Shown here in pieces: positions 1 through 6,462 of a stretch of 33,348 bases of DNA. The DNA comes from a virus. The notes under the pieces are model-generated. The model worked only from the letters and a program-made list of their open reading frames with translations. It had not been told where the DNA came from and did no database searches. Made by a program: the position numbers and the translations under genes. The stretch is from positions 1-33,348 of IMG/VR virus record IMGVR_UViG_3300045967_000367, one strand, 5' to 3'. The number at the start of each line of letters is the position of its first letter. The stretch's first letter is position 1.

Positions 1-981
1 GTCGCCGTCACCCGCGTCGCCCCGTTGGGAAGGACCCGCGATCGCGGGGAAGTCATCGTGCGTGCGTGCGTCCAGCGCCCGACCAGCGCGACGCTTGCCC
101 ACGCGCTCCACGTACCAGCTCCCGAGGGGGGGCTGCTTATCGTCCATCCATACATAGCCCTGGGGGTCGAGTGCCTGAACCTCACCGCGTCCATCGAGGT
201 CCGCCTCGGGATCTCCGTACACGGGGCCGGCGGGCTCGTACTCGCCCCATTGCTTGAAGAAGAACGCCACGCTCCTAGCCAGGCATTGATCGCGGATTGA
301 ACGAGCCCAGTCTGGATGCATGGGGCGTGCGTTGGGCCCTGACTCACCACCCACGATGACCCAGTCCAGGCCTCGCCCTAAACGCATGAACGGGTAGAGG
401 TTGATGTGCCCGAGGAGTGGTTCGGCTGACACGAAGCGAACGGCGGCCACAGTGGCCAGGAGCCGGGGGATGCGCTCATCTGCCGCCGACTGGTGCTCGG
501 CACTGACACCCAACCAGACGTTAGGCAGAGGCCACGGCATCGTGGCGGGCTCGCCGGCGCGGCACCAGATCCGAAGGTGGGCGCCCCCTCCATTACCCAG
601 GTAGTCGACCATGCGCTGCGGGCGCTTCGTGAGCACTTGGAACGTGTGCTGTGGGCACTCGGCCATCACCGCGAAGATGCGGTCGATCGTGTCGTCCTCG
701 AGGCGCTCGTGGAAGAGGTCGCTCATTGAGTTCACGAAGATCCGGCGGGGCTTGGTCCAGCGAAGCGGGTCGCCCAGGTGCTCCTCGATCAGGCGAACCT
801 CACCCGTCCACCGTGGGCCCGCCGGCGTCGGGCGGGCGAGGCCCTCGTAGGGCAAGCCCGGGCCCGAGAAGCGGGCGGCGACGGCCTCGGCGTAGCAGTT
901 CCGGCAGCCCTCGGAGACCCGCGTGCAGCCCCGGATCGGGTTCCACGTGGCGTCGGTCCACTCGATCTTGGTCCGGTTCAA
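1..981 (-). CDS. DUF5131 / phage Gp37-Gp68 family protein (3' end outside window)
   Basis: A TTG start (979-981) follows GGAGG by four bases and overlaps the stop of the small membrane gene upstream. The frame is open for 327 codons to the window edge, so the C-terminus is missing. The N-terminus carries the family signature: W-x-T-x-x-T-W-N-P near residues 8-15, then C19-x6-C26-x2-C29-Y-A. Further in are the family-typical stretches VRFVSAEPLLG and VIVGGESG. The clustered cysteines suggest a metal or iron-sulfur site, as proposed for this radical-SAM-like family, but the spacing is not the canonical CX3CX2C. The family is common in phages and mobile elements and its reaction is unknown. It is the last visible gene of the leftward operon, behind csrA and a 37-residue membrane protein. 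Confidence 0.88.
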   Translation of the reverse strand, partial: MNRTKIEWTDATWNPIRGCTRVSEGCRNCYAEAVAARFSGPGLPYEGLARPTPAGPRWTGEVRLIEEHLGDPLRWTKPRRIFVNSMSDLFHERLEDDTIDRIFAVMAECPQHTFQVLTKRPQRMVDYLGNGGGAHLRIWCRAGEPATMPWPLPNVWLGVSAEHQSAADERIPRLLATVAAVRFVSAEPLLGHINLYPFMRLGRGLDWVIVGGESGPNARPMHPDWARSIRDQCLARSVAFFFKQWGEYEPAGPVYGDPEADLDGRGEVQALDPQGYVWMDDKQPPLGSWYVERVGKRRAGRALDARTHDDFPAIAGPSQRGDAGDGD

Positions 982-1091
982 CTGTCCTCCCAAGAGCCGC
1001 GGAAGATGGTGATCGCAACGGCGAGGATCACCAGCGCGAATGCAGCCAGGACGGCGGCAAGGGCGTAGGTCACGGCTTCCTGAGGCGTCAC
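978..1091 (-). CDS. Small single-pass membrane protein (37 aa)
   Basis: This short gene has a GTG start that overlaps the csrA stop (GTGA), and its own TGA overlaps the TTG start of the DUF5131 gene. It is therefore stitched into the operon by overlaps at both ends. The product begins MTPQEAVTYALAAVLAAF and is almost entirely one hydrophobic helix (about residues 8-31), followed by a short tail ending in W-E-D-S. The exact overlaps and high third-position GC support a real gene despite its size. The function is unknown; a holin-like or regulatory membrane peptide is possible. No family is recognised. Confidence 0.55.
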   Translation of the reverse strand: MTPQEAVTYALAAVLAAFALVILAVAITIFRGSWEDS

Positions 1092-1282
1092 CTGCGGGCC
1101 TTCCTGTCCTTGGCTCGACGGCGTTCGTCCAGAATCCGACGCCAGACCTCGAGGCGGTGGACGGTGACCTCGGGCGGGGCCTGGACGTCGAGCGCGACCC
1201 GGCCTGCGCCTATGTCCCGCACGGTCACGGAGATGCGATCGCCGATCATGATCGTCTCGCCCTCGCGCCTAGACAGCACCAT
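1088..1282 (-). CDS. csrA: CsrA/RsmA-type RNA-binding translational regulator
   Basis: The 64-residue product matches CsrA almost end to end: MVLSRREGETIMIGD, then SVTV, then a V-A-L-D-V-Q-A-P-P-E-V-x-V-H-R segment. CsrA is a homodimer that binds GGA motifs in mRNA leaders and blocks or promotes translation. The residues needed for RNA contact in E. coli CsrA (Leu4 and Arg44) have counterparts here at Leu3 and Arg43; the N-terminus is one residue shorter. A basic tail (RRRAKDRKARR) extends past the usual end. The start has a strong AGGGAGG ribosome site. The gene overlaps the upstream 95-aa membrane gene by 14 bases and ends in a GTGA overlap with the next gene. CsrA is normally a chromosomal global regulator; on a phage it could reprogram host translation or control the phage's own leaders. 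Confidence 0.92.
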   Translation of the reverse strand: MVLSRREGETIMIGDRISVTVRDIGAGRVALDVQAPPEVTVHRLEVWRRILDERRRAKDRKARR

Positions 1283-1556
1283 GGCGGCCCTCCCTGATCG
1301 GGGCCTGCCTGCGGCCCAGATCGCGCTGCAGCTCGAACAGACCCTTCACCACGTACCATTCGACGAGCCACGAGCGGGCCCACAGGAGGGCCAGCGAGCC
1401 CGCGCAGACGGGGAACGCGGCGCCCCGCAGGGACGGGTTCCAGTGCAGCACGCAGGCGGCCACGAAGGCGCCCAGAGAGGCCAGGCGCAGGACCTGCGTC
1501 ACGACCAAGACCCAGAGATCGCCCGGGCGCTGGACCCACGCTGGGCGGGCGATCAT
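1269..1556 (-). CDS. Membrane protein with two predicted helices (95 aa)
   Basis: The ATG start overlaps the stop of the 166-aa gene (ATGA), and the end overlaps csrA by 14 bases. The product has two hydrophobic segments: about residues 14-40 (LWVLVVTQVLRLASLGAFVA) and about residues 44-70, containing W-L-V-E-W-Y-V-V. A charged C-terminal tail follows (LQRDLGRRQAPIREG). The topology would place a short loop between two helices, as in many phage holin-like or sensor proteins. No family is recognised and I assign no function. Its place directly before csrA suggests coordinated expression. Confidence 0.7.
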   Translation of the reverse strand: MIARPAWVQRPGDLWVLVVTQVLRLASLGAFVAACVLHWNPSLRGAAFPVCAGSLALLWARSWLVEWYVVKGLFELQRDLGRRQAPIREGRHGAV

Positions 1557-2053
1557 GGGCGGGCCTGCCGATGCTGGGCGGGCTCGGCGACCGACTCGGG
1601 GCGTGGCGCCAGCGGGCGAGCCTCCTCGGGCCAGGTGGCGCCGAGCTGGCGCAGGCGGGTGATCGCATGGGGGTTGATCTCGGGGTATCCGATGCCGCGC
1701 ATGACCTCGAGGGTCTCGGCGAGGTCGCAGGGTCGGGGCTGCCGAAGTGCGATCAGGGCAAAGAGTTGGACGTACAGCTCTCCGTAGCGGGCGCTCTCTC
1801 GAGTGAGCTGCTCGCGCTGCAGCCGCTTCTGCTCTCTGGCGTTCGCGATGGCTTCTTTGCACTTGTTCACGAAGAGGCCGGCTGGGTTCCGGACGCGCCG
1901 CGCCGTTCCGGCAGTGCGTTGAGACCACTCCCGGATTCCAGCGGCGATCGCATACACGTCGACGTCCGACGGCGCGCAGCCAGCCAGCCGGCAGTTGCCT
2001 TCCCAGCGTTCGACTAAGGCGGGATCGATGAGACTACTGGCGCGTGCGCTCAT
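1553..2053 (-). CDS. Hypothetical replication-region protein (166 aa)
   Basis: The ATG overlaps the stop of the DUF1376-type gene (ATGA). The product is mostly helical and charged. A segment N-P-A-G-L-F-V-N-K-C-K-E-A (about residues 56-68) resembles the 'NPAGYL/F' pattern seen near the C-termini of phage replication initiators and helicase-loader partners. With the DUF1376-type gene just upstream, a role as a replication accessory is plausible but not shown. One arm of the perfect 39-bp inverted repeat (1779-1817) lies inside this gene and encodes the QLTRESARYGE stretch. The Arg/Gln/Glu-rich segment preceding it looks like a coiled coil. Confidence 0.72.
   Translation of the reverse strand: MSARASSLIDPALVERWEGNCRLAGCAPSDVDVYAIAAGIREWSQRTAGTARRVRNPAGLFVNKCKEAIANAREQKRLQREQLTRESARYGELYVQLFALIALRQPRPCDLAETLEVMRGIGYPEINPHAITRLRQLGATWPEEARPLAPRPESVAEPAQHRQARP
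1779..1817. repeat. 39-bp perfect inverted repeat, left arm
   Basis: This segment is the exact reverse complement of 2079-2117; all 39 bases match. It lies in the coding part of the 166-aa gene. It contains a near-palindrome centred on CTCGAG. Confidence 0.95.
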
Positions 2054-2667
2054 CCGCCGCCGCCAGCCTTTCCCAGCCGCGCGAGCAGCTCACTCGAGAG
2101 AGCGCCCGCTACGGAGAAGTCCCGCTGCCGTGGCACGAGGCCGAGCACACCACGCTCAGTACTGGCTATGGCCTGTTGTTTCACAACAGGAGTAGGAACT
2201 GGATCTGGAGAGGGGTATCCCTGAGCCATGGCTTGGCGCATGGCCCCCCTATTCATGTCGTTGTCGCCCCAGCGGTTGGAGGCGCCCTTTTTCCCAGCTG
2301 CGCGCGCTCGGTTGTATCTGATTTTCTGCGCGGCGCGCTCGCGCCGGGCCCGCTTCTGGATCCACATCCCGTCGCGGCGGACGGTGTGGAGCGCCAGAAA
2401 CTTCTCCCGGACCGCTTGCCATGACTCCAGTGTGTATCCTGCCCAGGCCATACACTGGAGTTCGGTGTAGACGCCCACCGTCTTGGTCCCCTGGGTGTAG
2501 CACAGCACGTCCATGAAGCCGCCGCGTTCCTCCCTCGTGAGCGCCCGCAGCTCGGGCGACGACAGCCAGTCGCGCCAGTAGAGCGGGAAGCTCGCCGGGT
2601 GACTCGACTGCGAGCCGCGCTCGACCCGTCGCGCGCGCGCCTCTTTCCCTTCGGACCGCTCGGTCAT
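2050..2667 (-). CDS. DUF1376 (YdaU-like) phage replication protein
   Basis: I chose the ATG at 2667 (205 aa) because GGAGG lies four bases before it; an in-frame ATG at 2730 would overlap the upstream gene and has no such site. Residues about 25-90 match the DUF1376 pattern: F-P-L-Y-W-R-D-W-L-S-S-P-E-L, then L-T-x-E-E-R-G-G-F-M-D-V-L-C-Y. This domain is found at the N-terminus of phage replication initiator-like proteins. A basic region follows (about residues 105-135, K-R-A-R-R-E-R-A-A-Q-K-I-R-Y-N-R), a likely DNA-binding segment. The C-terminal tail is low in complexity and contains one arm of the 39-bp inverted repeat plus a hairpin at 2172-2190. The downstream 166-aa gene is probably its partner. 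Confidence 0.82.
   Translation of the reverse strand: MTERSEGKEARARRVERGSQSSHPASFPLYWRDWLSSPELRALTREERGGFMDVLCYTQGTKTVGVYTELQCMAWAGYTLESWQAVREKFLALHTVRRDGMWIQKRARRERAAQKIRYNRARAAGKKGASNRWGDNDMNRGAMRQAMAQGYPSPDPVPTPVVKQQAIASTERGVLGLVPRQRDFSVAGALSSELLARLGKAGGGG
2079..2117. repeat. 39-bp perfect inverted repeat, right arm
   Basis: This is the partner of 1779-1817, separated by 261 bp. It lies near the 3' end of the DUF1376-type gene and encodes its FSVAGALSSELLAR stretch. Because the arms are inverted, the two genes read different strands of the same sequence and so encode unrelated peptides. Confidence 0.95.
2172..2190. other. Short perfect hairpin within the DUF1376-type gene
   Basis: CCTGTTGT and ACAACAGG form an 8-bp stem around a three-base loop. 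It is AT-richer than its surroundings and sits between the two 39-bp repeat arms' region and the body of the replication gene. Phage origins sometimes lie inside initiator genes, so this could be part of an origin or operator; nothing else proves it. Confidence 0.45.
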
Positions 2668-2698
2668 GCGTCCTCCGTGACTGCGTGAACGACGACGT

Positions 2699-3028
2699 TC
2701 AGTGCGTGACTTCCGGGCCGCGCTCTTCACCCTGCTTCTTTCCCTTGCCGGGGACGATCCCCATCTCGCCCTGCCCAGACGGGGGCTTCGTACGCTTGGG
2801 GAACTCGAGGTGCTGCTGGTGGTCCGTGATCGTGACCCGCAGCGACCGCCCGATCGGCCACTCCTCGAGGTCGTCGCGCTCGATCGGGAGCACCGCCTTC
2901 CGTGGCTTCCCCATCGCCGGCTTCAGCGACGACACGACGAGCTTCACGAGGATCCCCTCGCGATCCTGCTTCGGATCGGGGATGAACACCTCGTGCCCGA
3001 CCACCTTCGCGTTGAACTCGATCTTCAT
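2699..3028 (-). CDS. Hypothetical protein (109 aa)
   Basis: The ATG at 3028 is preferred because AAGGAGG lies just upstream, and it overlaps the preceding stop (ATGA). A start five codons earlier lacks this. The product begins MKIEFNAKVVGHEVFIPD and alternates charged and hydrophobic residues as in a small beta-rich domain, ending in a basic tail with a G-K-G-K-K-Q-G-E-E-R segment. No family is recognised. Its place between the replication gene and the C1 peptidase region suggests an early gene. Confidence 0.75.
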   Translation of the reverse strand: MKIEFNAKVVGHEVFIPDPKQDREGILVKLVVSSLKPAMGKPRKAVLPIERDDLEEWPIGRSLRVTITDHQQHLEFPKRTKPPSGQGEMGIVPGKGKKQGEERGPEVTH

Positions 3029-3393
3029 GCACCCTCCTTCCACCGGGCAGCGCTCACGTCTCCAGGCTCACCCCGCACGATGGCGAGGCGCTTGAGGGCG
3101 CGGTCGTAGGCCCTGCGCATCAGCCACCAGTCATCGCGGTTCTCCTGGGTGCGGATGAGCCCCTTGAGGGGCGTCGCGTAGCACACGTTCAGATCGTTGA
3201 TATGGCTGTGACCGTCATAGACGAACTCCACGGGCGACGGCATCAGGCCGAAGCAGATCATCGAGTCGCCAGGGTGGTGATCCACAGCACCCGCGTCCCA
3301 TTGCTGCTGCGTCGGGGCCGGCACCTGGAACAACGGCCGACAACGCTGCTCCGGACAGCACCGAGGCCGCGGGTATTCTCTCGGGTCGCTCAC
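3025..3393 (-). CDS. Hypothetical protein (122 aa)
   Basis: GTG start, five bases after the stop of the C1 peptidase gene; the end overlaps the next gene by ATGA. The N-terminus has a small cysteine cluster (P-R-C-C-P-E-Q-R-C) that could bind metal. A central region H-S-H-I-N-D-L-N-V-C-Y-A-T precedes a helical C-terminus (Y-D-R-A-L-K-R-L). No family is recognised. Confidence 0.7.
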   Translation of the reverse strand: MSDPREYPRPRCCPEQRCRPLFQVPAPTQQQWDAGAVDHHPGDSMICFGLMPSPVEFVYDGHSHINDLNVCYATPLKGLIRTQENRDDWWLMRRAYDRALKRLAIVRGEPGDVSAARWKEGA

Positions 3394-3397
3394 TCGA

Positions 3398-4099
3398 TTA
3401 CGCCGCCTTCTCGATCGCGGTGCAGCACTCGCCGCCGTCGCGGATCAGGCGCTCGAGATCGCGGAACGGGAGGTAGAACTCGCCGCTTCGGCCCCAGCTG
3501 TCGCCCCACGAGTTCGTGCACAGCGCGAGCGCGCGCGTGGTGTTCACGCCGCGCAGCAGGTAGCAGTGGCCGCCGAGCACCGAGGCGCTCGGCGTGATGC
3601 GCACGATCCCCTCCTCGTCGGGCGTGCTGAAGCTCGAGTACCAGTCCGTGCCGAGCACGATCGGACCGCGCGTGAGCACCCACTCGATGGCGGGCTGTAG
3701 GAAGAACGACCACACGTACGACTCGAGGTGTCCGAGCGCCATGAGCGCCTTGGCGCCGGCGCGCACGGACGTGCCGAAGTCGAGCCGCACGTCGCCGTCG
3801 GGCAGGCCGGACTCGTCGTCGTTGTCGCGCCACCCGTCGCGCAGCACGGCCGCGCGGTAGATGTCCCAGGCCGAGGGTCCGCTCTTCTCCGTGCGCCGCG
3901 GCGTGCAGCGCAGGAAGTTCCGCCAGCCGTGGCCCACGCACGTGCCGGTGGCGCCCTGGTTCAGGGCCGCGGGGTTCACGCCCCACGTCTTCCGCGCGGG
4001 CAGCTCGCGGGCGGTCGTGTCGAGCAGCGCGGTCATCAGGAACCGGTGATCGCGCGTATCCACCTCGTGCAGTCGTCCGAACTTCAGCGGCTCGTTCAT
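3398..4099 (-). CDS. Papain-like (C1-type) cysteine peptidase
   Basis: ATG start overlapping the stop of the nuclease gene (ATGA); 233 residues with no signal peptide. The papain catalytic set is complete and in order: the oxyanion Gln48 and nucleophile Cys54 in NQGATGTCVGHG, His178 in VLGGHCYLLRG, and Asn196 in TNSWGDSWG. The last motif (N-S-W-G-x-x-W-G) is characteristic of the C1A fold. The protein is the size of a mature enzyme and lacks an obvious inhibitory pro-domain, though the first 40 residues could act as a short one. In a phage the target could be a host protein or a phage precursor. It sits between a VRR-NUC nuclease and small early genes rather than among head genes, so a capsid maturation role is less likely. 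Confidence 0.9.
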   Translation of the reverse strand: MNEPLKFGRLHEVDTRDHRFLMTALLDTTARELPARKTWGVNPAALNQGATGTCVGHGWRNFLRCTPRRTEKSGPSAWDIYRAAVLRDGWRDNDDESGLPDGDVRLDFGTSVRAGAKALMALGHLESYVWSFFLQPAIEWVLTRGPIVLGTDWYSSFSTPDEEGIVRITPSASVLGGHCYLLRGVNTTRALALCTNSWGDSWGRSGEFYLPFRDLERLIRDGGECCTAIEKAA

Positions 4100-4614
4100 C
4101 GCACCCCCATGCCGTTCACGTCGATCGGGCCCACCACCCGCACATCCGTGTCGCCGCGCAGCCGCCCACGGCGCTTTGCCTCCGTCACGTAGGGCTGCAG
4201 GTCGAGCGCGTTGCGCACGACCAGGCACAGCGCGCCGGCCGTGCGGAAGCGCGCCTGCAGCTCCACCTGGTCGCGCGAGCGGCGCGCCTCGCCGGTCTTG
4301 CACTCGATCAGCGCGAGCTGGCCGTCGGGTGGGAGCGCGGCCGCGACGTCGCTGAAGCCGCGCTGCCCGGGGTTCGCCCGCAGGTTGAAGCCACCGCCCT
4401 CGCGCGGCGTGACGCGCGGCCCGGTGAACACCGGGATCGCCGGGATGCCGTTCAGCGCCAGGTACTCGAGCACGGCCGCCACCAGCGACTCGTGCGCGCG
4501 GTAGGAGCCGCCCACCAGCTGGCCGAGATGGGCGGCCGCGGACGTCGCCGGCGGCGCCGGCGGGCGCCGGTTCTGCCGGCGGCCGGTGCGCGAGCGCGCG
4601 AGCCACGCGACCAT
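4096..4614 (-). CDS. VRR-NUC domain nuclease
   Basis: 172 residues from the ATG at 4614. A GTG at 4623 overlapping the upstream stop (GTGA) is an equally possible start and would add three residues. Residues about 40-140 follow the VRR-NUC (PD-D/EXK-like) plan: H41-E-S-L, then R-G-F-S-D89, the central I-E104-C-K106-T-G, then S-R-D-Q116, and a following strand C-L-V-V-R-N. D89, E104, K106 and Q116 are the expected metal-binding and catalytic residues. The N-terminus is basic and Pro/Arg-rich, suiting DNA binding. Phage proteins of this family are structure-specific or Holliday-junction-type nucleases used in replication and recombination. The DUF1376-type replication gene lies downstream in the same operon. 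Confidence 0.88.
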   Translation of the reverse strand: MVAWLARSRTGRRQNRRPPAPPATSAAAHLGQLVGGSYRAHESLVAAVLEYLALNGIPAIPVFTGPRVTPREGGGFNLRANPGQRGFSDVAAALPPDGQLALIECKTGEARRSRDQVELQARFRTAGALCLVVRNALDLQPYVTEAKRRGRLRGDTDVRVVGPIDVNGMGVR

Positions 4615-4619
4615 GCGCT

Positions 4620-5537
4620 TCACTCGGCCGCCGGCGATGCGGCCGCCGCCTCCTTGCGCACCGGGATCGACGACTCGAGGAACGACGGCATGGGCAGACG
4701 GCGCAGCGCCGAGCCGAACGACAGCTCGCGGAACTCCACGCTCGAGAGCGGCGGGCCGATGCGCTTGCGGTCCGACCTCAGCACGGCGATCACGCGCACC
4801 GTCTGCTGGCCGCGGCGCCACAGCGAGCCGGGCACGAGCGCCTCGACCTTGGGCAGCGTCAGGTCGCGGCCGCTGACGCCCTGCGGGATCTGGCGGACCG
4901 CGACGGTGCGCGCGCCGGGGCTTTCGCTGGTGCCGACGGCGCTGGGCTTGTGGACCGTGACCGCAGGAGTCGCAGGCGGCGCCGGACCCGGCACAGGTCC
5001 CGGTGGATCCCCGCGGCCAGCTTCCCGTCGCGAACGAACAGCCCGCCGTCGCGTGTGCGCGCCAACGCCCCCTCGAGCCGCGTCTCCTCCGCCACCAGCC
5101 ACTCCTCGTTCCGCATTCGCTGCCTCCTTGTGTGCGGGAGGGGCCGGCTGTCCGGGGTTCACCGGTTCCCCCTCCCTCTCGCTGGCCCCGTCGCGCGTGC
5201 CGTGCCGGGTGAGCACGCTGGCGGCCCCGGCTTCCGCGCCAACGCTCTTGGTCGAACGAGACGCACGCACTTCGTCCGACGGCATGCCTGCGACACGGGC
5301 GAACTTCGCCCGCTTCGGGGCCCTTGGATTCCTCTCGCACACCTCCGCCGTCAGTTCGGGCGCACCCTCTGCACCCCAGTCGCCACGCGCCCTGAGCTCG
5401 AGCGACCGGCCCCGTTGCCGCACCGCGGTGATCCGCAGGTCGTGCGGCAGCATCGGGGGCGGGGCCGGCGTCGCCTCGCCCCGCAGGATTCGGGCGAGCA
5501 GCTCGAGCGGCAGGGTCAGCGTGGCGATGCGCTTCAT
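4620..5537 (-). CDS. Open frame of 305 codons with two dissimilar modules; gene structure uncertain
   Basis: The ATG overlaps the stop of the 39-aa gene (ATGA). Residues 1 to about 130 look coding (MKRIATLTLPLELLARIL, then D-L-R-I-T-A-V-R-Q-R-G-R-S-L-E-L), ending in a disordered Ser/Gly/Glu-rich stretch. From about 5116 to 4960 the frame turns into Gly/Arg/Ala repeats with poor third-position GC, while the neighbouring frame (the 85-aa ORF) looks like real protein. From about 4955 to 4620 this frame is again clearly coding. It ends in a compact module with V-P-G-S-L-W-R-R-G, T-V-R-V-I-A-V and L-P-M-P-S-F-L, resembling small SH3-like phage proteins. A GTG near 4812 with GAGG upstream could start that module on its own. 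I suspect a 1-base frame disruption near 4955. Function unknown. Confidence 0.5.
   Translation of the reverse strand: MKRIATLTLPLELLARILRGEATPAPPPMLPHDLRITAVRQRGRSLELRARGDWGAEGAPELTAEVCERNPRAPKRAKFARVAGMPSDEVRASRSTKSVGAEAGAASVLTRHGTRDGASEREGEPVNPGQPAPPAHKEAANAERGVAGGGGDAARGGVGAHTRRRAVRSRREAGRGDPPGPVPGPAPPATPAVTVHKPSAVGTSESPGARTVAVRQIPQGVSGRDLTLPKVEALVPGSLWRRGQQTVRVIAVLRSDRKRIGPPLSSVEFRELSFGSALRRLPMPSFLESSIPVRKEAAAASPAAE
4859..5116 (-). CDS. Overlapping 85-codon ORF, probably the true 5' part of a second gene
   Basis: The start ATG (5116) is preceded by AAGGAGG at ideal distance, one of the best ribosome sites in this region. The first 50 residues are convincing: MRNEEWLVAEETRLEGALAR, then D-G-G-L-F-V-R-D-G-K-L-A-A-G-I-H, with high third-position GC. 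From about 4955 on, the frame becomes Ser/Ala/Arg/Pro-rich with poor codon use, while the enclosing frame becomes good. The simplest reading is one gene starting here and continuing in the other frame to 4620 after a single-base disruption. A true overlapping gene is the alternative. No family is recognised. Confidence 0.5.
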   Translation of the reverse strand: MRNEEWLVAEETRLEGALARTRDGGLFVRDGKLAAGIHRDLCRVRRRLRLLRSRSTSPAPSAPAKAPARAPSRSARSRRASAAAT

Positions 5538-5653
5538 GACCAGGGCCCGAAGAGCCGCACCGCGATCGCCGCGAGCACCACGACGACCAGGGCCGCGCCC
5601 CAGTAGACGACGAAGAGCCCGTAGTCGGGCTCGTGATCGTGCCTGTAGGCCAT
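5534..5653 (-). CDS. Small single-pass membrane protein (39 aa)
   Basis: ATG overlapping the stop of the 246-aa gene (ATGA), and its own stop overlaps the next start (ATGA). The N-terminus MAYRHDHEPDYG is polar. One strong transmembrane helix follows (about residues 13-33, with a V-V-V-V-L run) and the tail is R-L-F-G-P-W-S. It directly follows a larger membrane protein, so the pair may act together at the envelope. No family is recognised. Confidence 0.65.
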   Translation of the reverse strand: MAYRHDHEPDYGLFVVYWGAALVVVVLAAIAVRLFGPWS

Positions 5654-6393
5654 CAGAACGGCACCCACAGCCCGACCTCGCCCCGCGGCCGGTGCTTGCC
5701 GGGTGTGTCCCACGTGAGGCGCACGCGGGCCGCCAGGTGGTCGGACGCGTTGAACCCGACCTGCCCGCCGAGCCACCAGGTCGGGGCGCCGGAGAGGTCG
5801 TCGTAGCGCACGCCGGCCCCGGGCGCGATCGAGAAGCGGGGCCCGGGCCCGGTCCACGTCGCGATCCCCAGCTTCGAGACCGGGGCCTTCACCGCCGGCG
5901 CCGCGCTCAGCTCCGGTAGCGGAGCGGTGCCCTGGGCCTGCGCGCCAGGCGCCGCGACCAGAAGGAATCCGACGATGAGGGCGATGCTTTTCCCGGGCCG
6001 TGCGGAGGGCGCCTTCACCATGCTGCGGAGCCCGGCCGCGAGCACGCCCCCGAGCGGGTTGCCGGTCATCCACCACCCGAGCAGCCACACCGCGACGGCG
6101 TTCACGAAACGCTTCCAGTTCACGCCGCCGGCGACCACGTGGCCCGCCTTCCACTCGTCCACGATCGGCGCCACGCCCGGGAACTGCCCGACGACCCAGA
6201 GCACGAGCCGCTCGAGCACGCCGAAGGCGAACCCGACGACGGCCGCGATCAGCGCCGCACGCATGGGCTCCGGCAGGAAGCCGAGCCACTGGCCGACCGT
6301 CCCGGTCAGCCAGGTCACGACCGCCACCGAGTCCGCCGGCGTGTGCACCTGGAGCGCCACGAGCGACACCATCACCACGAACATCGAGAGCAT
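5653..6393 (-). CDS. Multi-domain envelope protein: membrane helices, internal signal-like segment, beta-strand C-terminus
   Basis: I use the ATG at 6393 (246 aa), which has AGAGGAG eight bases upstream. An in-frame ATG at 6564 overlaps the previous stop (ATGA) and would add 57 residues, but that stretch carries an inverted repeat (6463-6532) better explained as regulatory. Hydrophobic helices lie at about residues 2-18, 46-70 and 95-122. Residues 125-155 look exactly like a secretory signal peptide: M-V-K-A-P-S-A-R-P-G-K, a hydrophobic run, then A-Q-A-Q. The remainder alternates like outer-membrane strands (W-L-G-G-Q-V-G-F-N, L-A-A-R-V-R-L-T-W) and ends in an aromatic residue, G-L-W-V-P-F. 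It could be a holin fused to an outer-membrane domain, or a spanin-like linker; neither is proven. Confidence 0.65.
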   Translation of the reverse strand: MLSMFVVMVSLVALQVHTPADSVAVVTWLTGTVGQWLGFLPEPMRAALIAAVVGFAFGVLERLVLWVVGQFPGVAPIVDEWKAGHVVAGGVNWKRFVNAVAVWLLGWWMTGNPLGGVLAAGLRSMVKAPSARPGKSIALIVGFLLVAAPGAQAQGTAPLPELSAAPAVKAPVSKLGIATWTGPGPRFSIAPGAGVRYDDLSGAPTWWLGGQVGFNASDHLAARVRLTWDTPGKHRPRGEVGLWVPF

Positions 6394-6462
6394 GAGCGTT
6401 CTCCTCTGCCGATGGGTCCCGGACTCCGAGCCGGCTCGGAGATCCACGTGCGTGAGGATCAT

